Shown in pieces: positions 1-6,755 of a stretch of 7,399 nt of DNA (positions are counted from its first letter, which is position 1; the number at the start of each line of letters is the position of its first letter). The notes beneath the pieces were generated by a model that saw nothing but the letters and a program-made list of their open reading frames with translations, was not told the DNA's origin and did not search any database. Source of the stretch: Arcanobacterium_A sp034173665 (GTDB lineage Bacteria; Actinomycetota; Actinomycetes; Actinomycetales; Actinomycetaceae); assembly GCA_034173665.1 (NCBI GenBank), contig JAXFDG010000028.1, positions 1-7,399 on the forward strand, read 5' to 3'. The translations under genes were made by a program, and so were the position numbers.

Positions 1-1639
1 CGTAATTATGTCCGTATCCTCGCGGCACATTCTTTGAACCAGGCATATCAGCCAACATTTGCAGATTACTCACAACCGGGAACCAAGTCATCGCATGATA
101 AGGGGCAGCGTCAATAATCCATTGCGGACGAACCCAGGCCATAGTTGGCGACCACCACGCAACCGGATCAGAAGGATTTTGCAGATAAAGCACCCGCTCA
201 CTTCCCCAGTCTTGACGTGAGAGATGAACTAAACCATGCACCTCCGATAGCGAATTAGCGAAACGGACAACTTTACCCCTAGCAAAATCTGGGTGAAGCT
301 CAGTACTTCCAGCATCTCTGTTTAAGGTAAAGTACTGTCGTAGCTGATTGAAATACGGGGCTCCAGTAAGGAGAATTCCGTCAACTCCAAGCTTCTTATT
401 TTCCGTAAAGTCTGCGGCTTCAAATGCCCCTTCAATTCCGGTTGTGCCTAAAGATTCACCATAAAGAAATACTTTCGGACGCTCCGCCTGTGGATATTGC
501 GACAGCCAAGCAACAATCGGCTCAATGAAATCTTTTCCAGCTTGAGCAACCTCAGTTCCGCCTTGCACAAAGTGCACTGCAGACGGAACGACTGAATATT
601 GCATTGCTACTACGGCTGTGTTCCCTTGGTAAAGCAATTCAAAAGCTTGAGCTGAATAGGACGGAACCCATCCAGTGCCAGTAGTCATAATCAGCAAAAT
701 AGCTTCACGGTCAGACGCTTTCGTCCGCTCTAACTCAGCGATAAGTAAATCTACTTGTTCTTTTGGGGTGGGGGCGTTTTCTAATCCAGCATAGATTCGT
801 ATCGGCTCACTAGCTGGTTTATTAGTTATTTTCGTTAGCTGAGCAGCAGAGGCACCAGAGGTGAGAAATTTTGAACCTTCAAACCCAACTCCGTCCCAAT
901 CGATATTCGACTCGGGAGAACCCGAACGTTCTGGGATAGTAGGAGCCGAGAGAGATTTATCAGGGGAAAGATTTTGCGTCCGAAACACAGCTTCCGCAAG
1001 ATTCATTGCCGTGCCGGGAACAATGTTTTCTACAACGTATCCAAGGCTTAATAAAAATACTAGAACTGCAGCTACTAGACGCGTAGTTCGGCGAAAGTGA
1101 GTCGGAAACAGCCAGGCAATCCACCGCACAATATTTACGAGAGCTCGCACAAAGAATACTGCCCCGAAAAAGAAACAAATACTTAATGGTAGTGCTGGAA
1201 GGAAATCACGTAATTGTGGCGAAGGCATCTCCACTGATTTCGCAACCTCTGCTTGCCAACGTAAAAACATGAATTGCCCAGCGAACATCCACAATAATAA
1301 GAGAGTTAACATCACTCTGCGGATAATTCGAATATTTCTTTCTGCTTTAGTTTTCCTTTCTAAGACTAAAGCAGAGTCTGGCGTTGTTCCCCTATATAAA
1401 AGTTTCTTCCGTAACGCAGAAAACTTTTCCCTGAAGAATATTTGCCATAAGCGCTGCACAATCCAACCGATATTATAGCCAGCTCCTGTTGCCAAACCTG
1501 AAACCACCCCTTGGATCACCCAAGTTCGCGGAAGTAAAGACGGCGTTAAACTCCAGGTAAAGGTAATTGACGCAAACAGAATGCCGACTGAGCTAAAGCT
1601 TGATAAAAAGTCGCTGATCTTTTTGAAGTAGGTTCGCAT
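1..1639 (-). CDS. Membrane-anchored alpha/beta-hydrolase (Abhydrolase_9-type), C-terminus cut by window edge
   Basis: I translated this from the minus strand; 546 codons are open and no stop is reached before base 1. Residues 1-205 hold about five hydrophobic segments (roughly 15-32, 41-61, 109-126, 150-178, 187-204), with SLTPSLLPR at 30-38 after the first. A soluble domain follows: WDGVGFEG at 248-255, TGTGW at 320-324, the nucleophile elbow GESLG at 394-398 (Ser396), PSDPVAWW from 489 (Asp491) and GHNY at 543-546 (His544). These fit a Ser-Asp-His triad; the assignment is mine. The order matches the actinobacterial Abhydrolase_9 family with its own N-terminal membrane domain, whose substrate I do not know. 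Only a short C-terminus should be missing. The ATG is forced: an in-frame TAA (1640-1642) abuts it. The ribosome site is weak (GAGA about 8 bases upstream). The gene lies downstream of ychF on the same strand, beyond a terminator hairpin, so it is probably transcribed separately. Confidence 0.88.
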   Translation of the reverse strand, partial: MRTYFKKISDFLSSFSSVGILFASITFTWSLTPSLLPRTWVIQGVVSGLATGAGYNIGWIVQRLWQIFFREKFSALRKKLLYRGTTPDSALVLERKTKAERNIRIIRRVMLTLLLLWMFAGQFMFLRWQAEVAKSVEMPSPQLRDFLPALPLSICFFFGAVFFVRALVNIVRWIAWLFPTHFRRTTRLVAAVLVFLLSLGYVVENIVPGTAMNLAEAVFRTQNLSPDKSLSAPTIPERSGSPESNIDWDGVGFEGSKFLTSGASAAQLTKITNKPASEPIRIYAGLENAPTPKEQVDLLIAELERTKASDREAILLIMTTGTGWVPSYSAQAFELLYQGNTAVVAMQYSVVPSAVHFVQGGTEVAQAGKDFIEPIVAWLSQYPQAERPKVFLYGESLGTTGIEGAFEAADFTENKKLGVDGILLTGAPYFNQLRQYFTLNRDAGSTELHPDFARGKVVRFANSLSEVHGLVHLSRQDWGSERVLYLQNPSDPVAWWSPTMAWVRPQWIIDAAPYHAMTWFPVVSNLQMLADMPGSKNVPRGYGHNY

Positions 1640-1769
1640 TTACTAGTCTCGATTTATTCCCAGTATTTTCTCTCCGCTATCTACTGGTTACATTACCGCA
1701 GGGAATATCGCAGGAAGTGATCGAGATAGTTTTTGTTCTGTAGCTAATATTTGGTTAATGAACATAAGC

Positions 1770-1805
1770 AATTGGGGGTATCGAAAATTTCCGATACCCC
1801 CAATT
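1770..1805 (-). terminator. Perfect 14-bp hairpin after ychF
   Basis: Arms 1770-1783 and 1792-1805 are exact reverse complements (AATTGGGGGTATCG and its complement) around an 8-base loop. The hairpin begins 20 bases after the ychF stop codon on the minus strand. No U-run follows the stem in that direction, so this is a hairpin-only terminator candidate. The rest of the 1640-1824 gap shows no gene and no convincing promoter for the hydrolase gene; TAATGT in the middle of the gap is the best -10 candidate but has no -35 partner. Confidence 0.65.
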
Positions 1806-1824
1806 CAAACTCTGACAAACTCAA

Positions 1825-2904
1825 CTAAACATTGAATCGGAACTCGACCACATCGCCGTCTTCCATTACGTAGTCTTTGCCTTCCATCCGCATCTTGCCT
1901 TGAGCTCGGCATTCAGCGATTGAACCGTGTTGCATTAAGTCCGCAAAGGAAACAACTTCGGCTTTAATAAAGCCACGCTCGAAATCGGTGTGAATCACAC
2001 CGGCAGCTTGCGGAGCAGTCCAGCCTTTACGAATCGTCCAAGCACGAGCTTCTTTCTCTCCCGCAGTTAAGTAAGTTTGCAATCCAAGAGTGTCGAAACC
2101 GACGCGCGCTAACTGGTCTAGGCCCGATTCTTCCTGCCCGGAAGCTTCCAGCATTTCACGAGCCTCATCGCCGTCGAGCTCAACAAGCTCAGATTCAAAC
2201 TTCGCATCAAGGAAGATCGCTTCTGCTGGAGCTACGAGTGCTCGCAGCTGTGCCTGCATTTCCTGATCTGCTAGGCCGTCGTCGTCAGTATTAAATACGT
2301 AGATGAATGGCTTTGACGTCATTAGCTGGAAAGATTTGAGAGTTTCTTGATCAAGATCCTTACCAGCGGCATATAGCGTCTTACCTTCGGAAAGAATCTC
2401 TAAAGCTGCTTCTGCCGTTTCAACTACTTCTTTCCCGATTTTCTTGCCGGTTAATTCTTTGCGTAAACGAGGGAGTTGCTTCTCAAGAGTTTGGATATCT
2501 GCAAGCACGAGTTCCGTAGTAATAGTCTCAATATCAGCCTGCGGATCAACTTTACCGTCAACATGAATCACGTCAGGATCTGAGAAAGCTCGTGTAACCT
2601 GGCAAATTGCGTCTGCCTCACGAATATTCGCCAAGAACTGGTTACCGAGTCCTTCACCTTCTGAAGCACCGCGAACGATTCCTGCGATATCCACAAAACT
2701 CACCGTTGCTGGCACAATTTTTTGACTGCCAAAAACTTCGGCGAGCTGGTTTAACCGCTCATCTGGTAGCGGTACTACGCCTACGTTCGGCTCGATTGTT
2801 GCGAATGGGTAATTCGCTGCGAGCACGGTTGCACGAGTAAGAGCATTAAAGAGAGTCGACTTGCCTACGTTGGGCAGTCCTGCAATTCCAATTGTTAAAG
2901 CCAC
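1825..2904 (-). CDS. ychF: Redox-responsive ATPase YchF (Obg-like ATPase, OLA1 family)
   Basis: A 359-residue protein, close to the usual length for YchF, a ribosome-associated P-loop ATPase of the TRAFAC class linked to translation and oxidative-stress responses. Visible motifs: P-loop GLPNVGKST at 9-17, NYPFATI at 31-37 (switch I region), DIAG at 72-75 followed by VRGASEGEGLGNQFL (switch II), a helical insert at about 120-190, the G4 position NTDD at 205-208, and a C-terminal TGS domain (about 275-359) ending in the family signature FRFNV. YchF proteins normally carry NxxE at G4 and prefer ATP; here the fourth residue is Asp. The start is GTG, and it is the first possible one because an in-frame TAA lies at 2908-2910. 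There is no Shine-Dalgarno. It is transcribed divergently from rmuC and is probably monocistronic, given the hairpin 20 bases after its TAG stop. Confidence 0.97.
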   Translation of the reverse strand: MALTIGIAGLPNVGKSTLFNALTRATVLAANYPFATIEPNVGVVPLPDERLNQLAEVFGSQKIVPATVSFVDIAGIVRGASEGEGLGNQFLANIREADAICQVTRAFSDPDVIHVDGKVDPQADIETITTELVLADIQTLEKQLPRLRKELTGKKIGKEVVETAEAALEILSEGKTLYAAGKDLDQETLKSFQLMTSKPFIYVFNTDDDGLADQEMQAQLRALVAPAEAIFLDAKFESELVELDGDEAREMLEASGQEESGLDQLARVGFDTLGLQTYLTAGEKEARAWTIRKGWTAPQAAGVIHTDFERGFIKAEVVSFADLMQHGSIAECRAQGKMRMEGKDYVMEDGDVVEFRFNV

Positions 2905-2916
2905 GAATTAAGTCTA
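2905..2916 (-). promoter_or_regulatory. Putative -10 box of a leaderless ychF promoter
   Basis: On the minus strand TAGACT (2911-2916) fits the actinobacterial TANNNT -10 pattern and is followed by six bases (TAATTC) and then the GTG start. This spacing would put the transcription start at or next to the start codon. No Shine-Dalgarno is present and no convincing -35 lies 16-18 bases upstream. An alternative is TATTGT further upstream, which would give a leader of about 45 bases that still lacks a ribosome site. Confidence 0.4.
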
Positions 2917-2982
2917 ATAGGCGGGCGAGATTTGAGCTACTTTCCACAATAGTGACTACCCTTACGTGACTTTCAAAATCTC

Positions 2983-2997
2983 ATAACTGCCAGTTAT
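2983..2997. repeat. 15-bp palindrome over the rmuC promoter, operator-like
   Basis: ATAACTG-C-CAGTTAT has perfect 7-bp arms (2983-2989 and 2991-2997) around one central base. Its right arm overlaps the proposed rmuC -10 box, where a repressor would be expected to bind. It does not resemble the actinobacterial LexA box (GAAC...GTTC). The regulator is unknown; this is an inference from symmetry and position. Confidence 0.45.
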
Positions 2998-3008
2998 AAA
3001 CTATTTCC
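2995..3008 (+). promoter_or_regulatory. Putative -10 region of a leaderless rmuC promoter
   Basis: TATAAA (2995-3000) and, overlapping it, TAAACT (2997-3002, TANNNT pattern) lie just before the rmuC start. TAAACT is followed by six bases (ATTTCC) and then ATG, the same geometry as the divergent ychF start. No Shine-Dalgarno is present upstream of the ATG, and no clear -35 is visible. Confidence 0.42.
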
Positions 3009-4130
3009 ATGACTCTTCCTCTTGCTTTAGTTATTCCGTTATGCTTGCTCACCTTCTTGGGCGGGATTGGTCTTGCAAGTTTATTTCTAACGAATCGCTT
3101 TCAACGTCTCCTACTTCATGAATCAGAGACGGCGAGCGTTCAAGAAAAATCTTTGCAAGCTTTAGTTTCGCGCACAGAAGGTGAACGTGACCTAGCATTA
3201 GAGCAATATCGGCAACTTCGTGAACAGCAAGAGGCACATGGGGATGTGTTAGATTCTTTAATTCCAATCAGAGAACAACTCGCTCAGGTTTCACATAAAG
3301 TTCAAGATCTTGATCGGAACCAAACTCAACAAAGCGTTCAGCTTCTTACCAAACTGCAAGAAGAATCGCGGCTTCACGCCGAATTAAGGCAAACAACCGC
3401 AGCCCTTAACTCTGCCCTAACCGCCACAAGCAGTCGCGGTAGTTGGGGCGAACTGCAACTCAAACGAATCGTTGAATTATCCGGAATGCTGGAACACGTG
3501 GATTTTTCAACGCAAAAAATAATAAAAGACACCGCAAAACGTCCAGATATGATCGTACATCTCCCAGGCGGCGGAGAAATAATTATCGACGCCAAAGCAC
3601 CTTTGAACCTAGAAAACGAAACGAAACAAGCCGCAGCATTAAGAAATTTAATTACCGGTCTGGCAAAACGAAACTATCCAGCAGAACATCCAAACTCTCC
3701 CCAACTCACAGTTCTCTTTTTGCCTTCAGAAGCGATGCTTTCACAAGCTTTAAACAGTGATGAAGCACTCCTTGACTATGCACTGGATCGAAAGATTGCT
3801 TTATGCTCTCCAAGTTCTCTGTTTGCCCTACTACGCGCAGTAGCTAGCGTCTGGCAAGGAGCCTCAGCCAGTGACGAAGCAAAAGAAATTGTAGCCCTCG
3901 GGCAGTCTATGGTGAAACGGCTCGATATTTTCATTAAGCATCTTGGAAAGCTGGGCAGTAACCTCCGCAGTGCCACGAGAAGCTACAATGACGCCATCAC
4001 TTCTCTTGAAAATCGGTTACTTCCAGCGGTAAGACAATTCGATTCACTAGACCTCAACACCAAAGAACTCGGTCAAGATTTAACAAAAATTATTGAACAA
4101 GCCGATACAAGATACGAATCTGAAGGGTAA
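3009..4130 (+). CDS. rmuC: RmuC-family DNA recombination protein
   Basis: A 373-residue protein. Residues 5-27 form an N-terminal hydrophobic anchor, followed by a Gln/Glu-rich coiled coil to about 135, then the RmuC domain. Landmarks of that domain are SWGELQLKRIVE (145-156), RPDMIVHLPGGGEIIIDAK (178-196), LFLPSEAML (236-244) and SPSSLFALLRAVASVWQ (267-283). PD at 179-180 with DAK at 194-196 looks like a PD-(D/E)xK nuclease core, which agrees with predictions for the family. In E. coli RmuC limits recombination-driven inversions; its biochemical activity is not well settled. The protein is shorter than E. coli RmuC (about 475 residues), mainly in the coiled coil and C-terminus. The ATG is the first available start, because an in-frame TAA lies at 2997-2999. 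The gene is divergent from ychF and convergent with ispH, with only 3 bp between the stop codons. Confidence 0.93.
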   Translation: MTLPLALVIPLCLLTFLGGIGLASLFLTNRFQRLLLHESETASVQEKSLQALVSRTEGERDLALEQYRQLREQQEAHGDVLDSLIPIREQLAQVSHKVQDLDRNQTQQSVQLLTKLQEESRLHAELRQTTAALNSALTATSSRGSWGELQLKRIVELSGMLEHVDFSTQKIIKDTAKRPDMIVHLPGGGEIIIDAKAPLNLENETKQAAALRNLITGLAKRNYPAEHPNSPQLTVLFLPSEAMLSQALNSDEALLDYALDRKIALCSPSSLFALLRAVASVWQGASASDEAKEIVALGQSMVKRLDIFIKHLGKLGSNLRSATRSYNDAITSLENRLLPAVRQFDSLDLNTKELGQDLTKIIEQADTRYESEG

Positions 4131-4133
4131 CCG

Positions 4134-5324
4134 TTAATCCGTAGCAGTTTTCTGCCCGGCATTATTCTGCCCACGAGCATTAGAAACTTTTATCCCTTTT
4201 TCCCGGGGCTTATGTGGGCGATCCACATCCGCACCAGTTGCTTTTAAATCTGCCCGTAAGTTTTTCGGCAACGAGAATCTCACATCTTCTTGTGCAGTTG
4301 CAATATTCTCCACTTCCGTAAAGCCTTCAGATTTCAATAAATCCACTACTTCACGAACTAAAATTTCTGGAACTGAAGCTCCCGAAGTTAACCCAACTGT
4401 TTTTGCGCCGGAAATCCACGTCAAATCAAGCTCAGCAGCTTTATCAACGCGATAGGCAGCACCTGCACCAGCCTCTAAAGCCACCTCTACAAGACGCACC
4501 GAATTTGAAGAATTAGCTGAACCCACAACAATCACAACATCAGCTTTCGGGGCCATTGCTTTCACAGCACCTTGACGATTCTGTGTTGCATAACAAATAT
4601 CATCTGAAGGCGGATCGCTCATCTCTGGGAAGCGCTGCCGGAGAAGTTCAACCGTTTTCATTGTCTCGTCAACAGATAAAGTAGTTTGCGAAATCCAAAT
4701 AACCTTACTCGGATCGCGCACTTCTACCGAAGCCACATCTTCAGGTCCATTTACCACCTGAATATGGTTTGGGGCTTCACCCTGCGTTCCTTCAACTTCT
4801 TCATGACCTTCATGCCCAATAAGCAAAATATCGTAATCTTCATTCGCAAAACGAACTGCTTGCTTATGAACTTTTGTTACAAGTGGACAAGTAGCATCAA
4901 TAGTCTGCAGCTGACGAACGGCAGCCTGCTCATGCACAGCAGGAGAAACTCCATGCGCAGAAAAAACTACTCGTGCCCCTTCTGGCACGTCCTCAGTTTC
5001 ATTCACAAAAATCGCGCCACGCTTTGTTAATGTTTCCACCACAAATTTGTTATGCACGATTTCTTTTCGCACATAAACAGGCGCACCATATAACTCAAGA
5101 GCTTTCTCAACCGCGTCAACCGCACGATCAACCCCTGCACAATATCCACGAGGGGTTGCTAATAGGAGCTTTTTCCCTTCTGCAGAAGGTTCAGACGGAA
5201 CTTCCGAAGGAAAAGCCGACGCACCCGCGAGCGATACCTGAGAATCTTCAAGAGACTCTCCTCGCTTCAAATCAGTTTTCAGTAACTCTGAAAGAGTTAT
5301 ATTTACTTTATTTGCCTCGGTCAT
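4134..5324 (-). CDS. ispH: 4-hydroxy-3-methylbut-2-enyl diphosphate reductase (IspH/LytB)
   Basis: Last enzyme of the MEP pathway: an iron-sulfur enzyme that reduces HMBPP to IPP and DMAPP in the cytoplasm. With the ATG at 5324 the protein has 396 residues. The three cluster cysteines are Cys62 (PRGYCAGVDRAV), Cys146 (ATCPLVTKVH) and Cys244 (DDICYATQNRQ). Substrate-site residues are also present: His91, His124, His174 and Glu176 (GHEEVEGT), Thr214/215 (SQTTLS), NSSNS at 271-275 and Ser317. Two parts exceed the usual 310-340 residues: a polar N-terminal stretch of about 50 residues and a basic tail of about 35-40. An in-frame TTG at 5360 could add 12 residues, but ATG 5324 has AAGGGA just upstream and the TTG has no ribosome site. 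An in-frame TAG at 5361-5363 rules out anything longer. The gene is divergent from xseA and converges with rmuC. Confidence 0.96.
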   Translation of the reverse strand: MTEANKVNITLSELLKTDLKRGESLEDSQVSLAGASAFPSEVPSEPSAEGKKLLLATPRGYCAGVDRAVDAVEKALELYGAPVYVRKEIVHNKFVVETLTKRGAIFVNETEDVPEGARVVFSAHGVSPAVHEQAAVRQLQTIDATCPLVTKVHKQAVRFANEDYDILLIGHEGHEEVEGTQGEAPNHIQVVNGPEDVASVEVRDPSKVIWISQTTLSVDETMKTVELLRQRFPEMSDPPSDDICYATQNRQGAVKAMAPKADVVIVVGSANSSNSVRLVEVALEAGAGAAYRVDKAAELDLTWISGAKTVGLTSGASVPEILVREVVDLLKSEGFTEVENIATAQEDVRFSLPKNLRADLKATGADVDRPHKPREKGIKVSNARGQNNAGQKTATD

Positions 5325-5327
5325 ATT

Positions 5328-5333
5328 TCCCTT
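5328..5333 (-). promoter_or_regulatory. Ribosome binding site deciding the ispH start
   Basis: AAGGGA on the minus strand, with about four bases between AGGG and the ATG at 5322-5324. It favours this ATG over the in-frame TTG at 5360, which has no purine-rich site upstream. Confidence 0.5.
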
Positions 5334-5379
5334 AAGTCGAAACAATGCACAATTTTCCAACTACAGTTTCAACTAAACC

Positions 5380-5408
5380 TTTATCCTCAGCTGGACTTTC
5401 ACGGTCAA
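5380..5408 (-). promoter_or_regulatory. sigma70-type promoter for ispH
   Basis: On the minus strand a -35 TTGACC (5403-5408; 5 of 6 to TTGACA) and a -10 GATAAA (5380-5385; 4 of 6 to TATAAT) are separated by exactly 17 bp. Transcription would start near 5373, leaving a leader of about 50 bases before ATG 5324. This is the best-formed promoter in the window. Confidence 0.5.
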
Positions 5409-5412
5409 AGTC
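5394..5412. repeat. Spaced inverted repeat in the ispH-xseA divergent promoter region
   Basis: GACTTT (5394-5399) and AAAGTC (5407-5412) are perfect inverted 6-bp arms separated by 7 bases. The repeat covers the -35 box and part of the spacer of the proposed ispH promoter, and also lies at -35 distance from a TATAAC (5427-5432) facing xseA. It may be an operator for one or both genes; no regulator can be named from the sequence. Confidence 0.4.
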
Positions 5413-5426
5413 AAAAATGCAATCTT

Positions 5427-5432
5427 TATAAC
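5427..5432 (+). promoter_or_regulatory. Possible -10 box for xseA-xseB
   Basis: TATAAC matches the -10 consensus at 5 of 6 positions and would give a leader of about 44 bases before xseA. The -35 position (GTCAAA at 17-bp spacing) is poor, and TAGTTT at 5448-5453 is an alternative -10. Confidence 0.28.
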
Positions 5433-5483
5433 GCTCTTCTTTGATTCTAGTTTATTGATAACCAGTCATGCCAAGATAGAACC

Positions 5484-6755
5484 ATGAATCACCAAGAGCG
5501 TAACACTTCACCCAATACCGTGAATCTAGCGCCAACAGCAGAACAAACAACGGCGGAGAACCCCTGGCCTTTAAGAGTTCTCTCAAAAAAGATTGCCGAA
5601 TACATTGCCCGACTACCCCGTATCTGGGTTGAAGCCGAAGTGATTACCCTAGTAAGACGAAGCGGGGCACGAGTTCAATTCTTCACTGTGCAAGATTTAA
5701 CTGAAAAAGTTTCTATTAATTGCAAGATATTTACCCACAATCTTCCTTCCGGAATTGAAAGCGGCTCAAGAATCATTATGTGCGTTAAGCCAGATTTTTG
5801 GGAACAAAACGGGAATTTAACGCTTCATGTGGACGAAATCCGGGTAGTCGGACTCGGCGAAATCTTGGCCCGCCTCGAAAGACTAAAGCAACAACTGGCT
5901 CATGAAGGTTTATTCTCCCCGGAACGGAAACTTCCACTGCCGTTTCTTCCAGAAAAAATTGGACTCATCTGCGGAAGAAACACTAAAGCCGAACACGACG
6001 TCGTCGTAAATGCTCAGGCTCGTTGGCCAGAAGCACAATTTGAAATTCGAGAGGTGCAAGTTCAAGGAAAAACAGCTGTCCAAGAAATCTTAGCTGCTCT
6101 TCATAATCTTAATACAAACCCAGAAGTCTCTGTAATCGTAATTGCACGTGGTGGTGGATCTGTGGAAGATCTACTTCCCTTTTCTGAAGAAACTCTAGTT
6201 CGTGCTGTTGCCGCAGCAACAACTCCGATTGTCTCTGCTATTGGTCATGAAACAGACAACCCAATCCTTGATTTCGTTGCTGATTTCCGTGCATCTACGC
6301 CAACCGACGCAGCACGAAAGATAGTTCCAGATGTAACTGAAGAGCGCGAAAAACTACAATTTGCACTTAATCGTGGGCGAAATTTAACCACTTCGTTATT
6401 AAGCGCACATTCCGAAGACCTTCGACTCCTGCGATTAAATCCAGCTATTCGAACTCCAGAATCACTTCTTGAACCAAAATATACAGAATTACAAGCACTT
6501 CGCGAACGTAGCTATATAAATATCGTACAAGGCGTTGAAATAAAAACTACTCAACTCCAAGCACTAGTTTCCAGACTTCGGACTTTATCCCCAAAATCAA
6601 CCTTAAAACGCGGCTACAGTATTCTGTATCAAGAAAATGGAATGATTCTATCTGCAGCAAATGAAGCTCTACCTGGCGAAAAACTAGGGGCAATCCTGGC
6701 TAACGGAAGACTCAAACTACAGATTCTTGACTCCGAGAAAGGCGAAGTATCATGA
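5484..6755 (+). CDS. xseA: Exodeoxyribonuclease VII large subunit
   Basis: A 423-residue protein of normal family length. It is the catalytic large subunit of exonuclease VII, which degrades single-stranded DNA from both ends to short oligonucleotides in complex with several XseB subunits. The N-terminal OB-fold spans about 27-122 (PWPLRVLSKKIAEYI to VDEIRVVGLG). The catalytic domain follows: PERKLPLPFLPEKIGLI (146-162), ARGGGSVEDLLPF (221-233), SAIGHETDNPILDFVADFRASTPTDAA (251-277), then a long helical segment and the conserved LKRGYSIL (374-381). The first about 26 residues are polar and not conserved. ATG 5484 is the first start after an in-frame TAG (5448-5450); GTG at 5520 (residue 13) is possible. 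The ribosome site is weak (AAGATAGA). xseB follows with a 4-base overlap, so the subunits are probably translationally coupled. Confidence 0.97.
   Translation: MNHQERNTSPNTVNLAPTAEQTTAENPWPLRVLSKKIAEYIARLPRIWVEAEVITLVRRSGARVQFFTVQDLTEKVSINCKIFTHNLPSGIESGSRIIMCVKPDFWEQNGNLTLHVDEIRVVGLGEILARLERLKQQLAHEGLFSPERKLPLPFLPEKIGLICGRNTKAEHDVVVNAQARWPEAQFEIREVQVQGKTAVQEILAALHNLNTNPEVSVIVIARGGGSVEDLLPFSEETLVRAVAAATTPIVSAIGHETDNPILDFVADFRASTPTDAARKIVPDVTEEREKLQFALNRGRNLTTSLLSAHSEDLRLLRLNPAIRTPESLLEPKYTELQALRERSYINIVQGVEIKTTQLQALVSRLRTLSPKSTLKRGYSILYQENGMILSAANEALPGEKLGAILANGRLKLQILDSEKGEVS

Noticed and set aside
861..1478. Short open frames inside the first gene, on both strands (861-1100, 960-1178, 1269-1478)
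   Set aside because: All overlap the continuous hydrolase frame on the minus strand, which carries family motifs through this region. The absence of one listed long frame here only reflects the gene running off the window edge.
1686..1697. Imperfect palindrome GGTTACATTACC upstream of the hydrolase gene
   Set aside because: The arms are short (5 bp with one mismatch) and are not anchored to any identifiable promoter.
4686..5335. Two overlapping plus-strand open frames of 114 and 120 codons (4686-5030 and 4973-5335)
   Set aside because: They lie wholly antisense to ispH, whose protein is conserved throughout; their translations show no recognisable motif. They are shadows of the real gene.
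5324..5360. TTG at 5360 as the ispH start, adding 12 residues
   Set aside because: No ribosome site precedes it, and the added residues match nothing in the family. ATG 5324 has AAGGGA at short spacing.
2969..5401. Shared 8-mer GACTTTCA in the ychF-rmuC gap and the ispH-xseA gap, as a common regulatory site
   Set aside because: An 8-base match between two gaps of about 100 and 160 bases is not far from chance, and the surrounding bases and symmetry differ.
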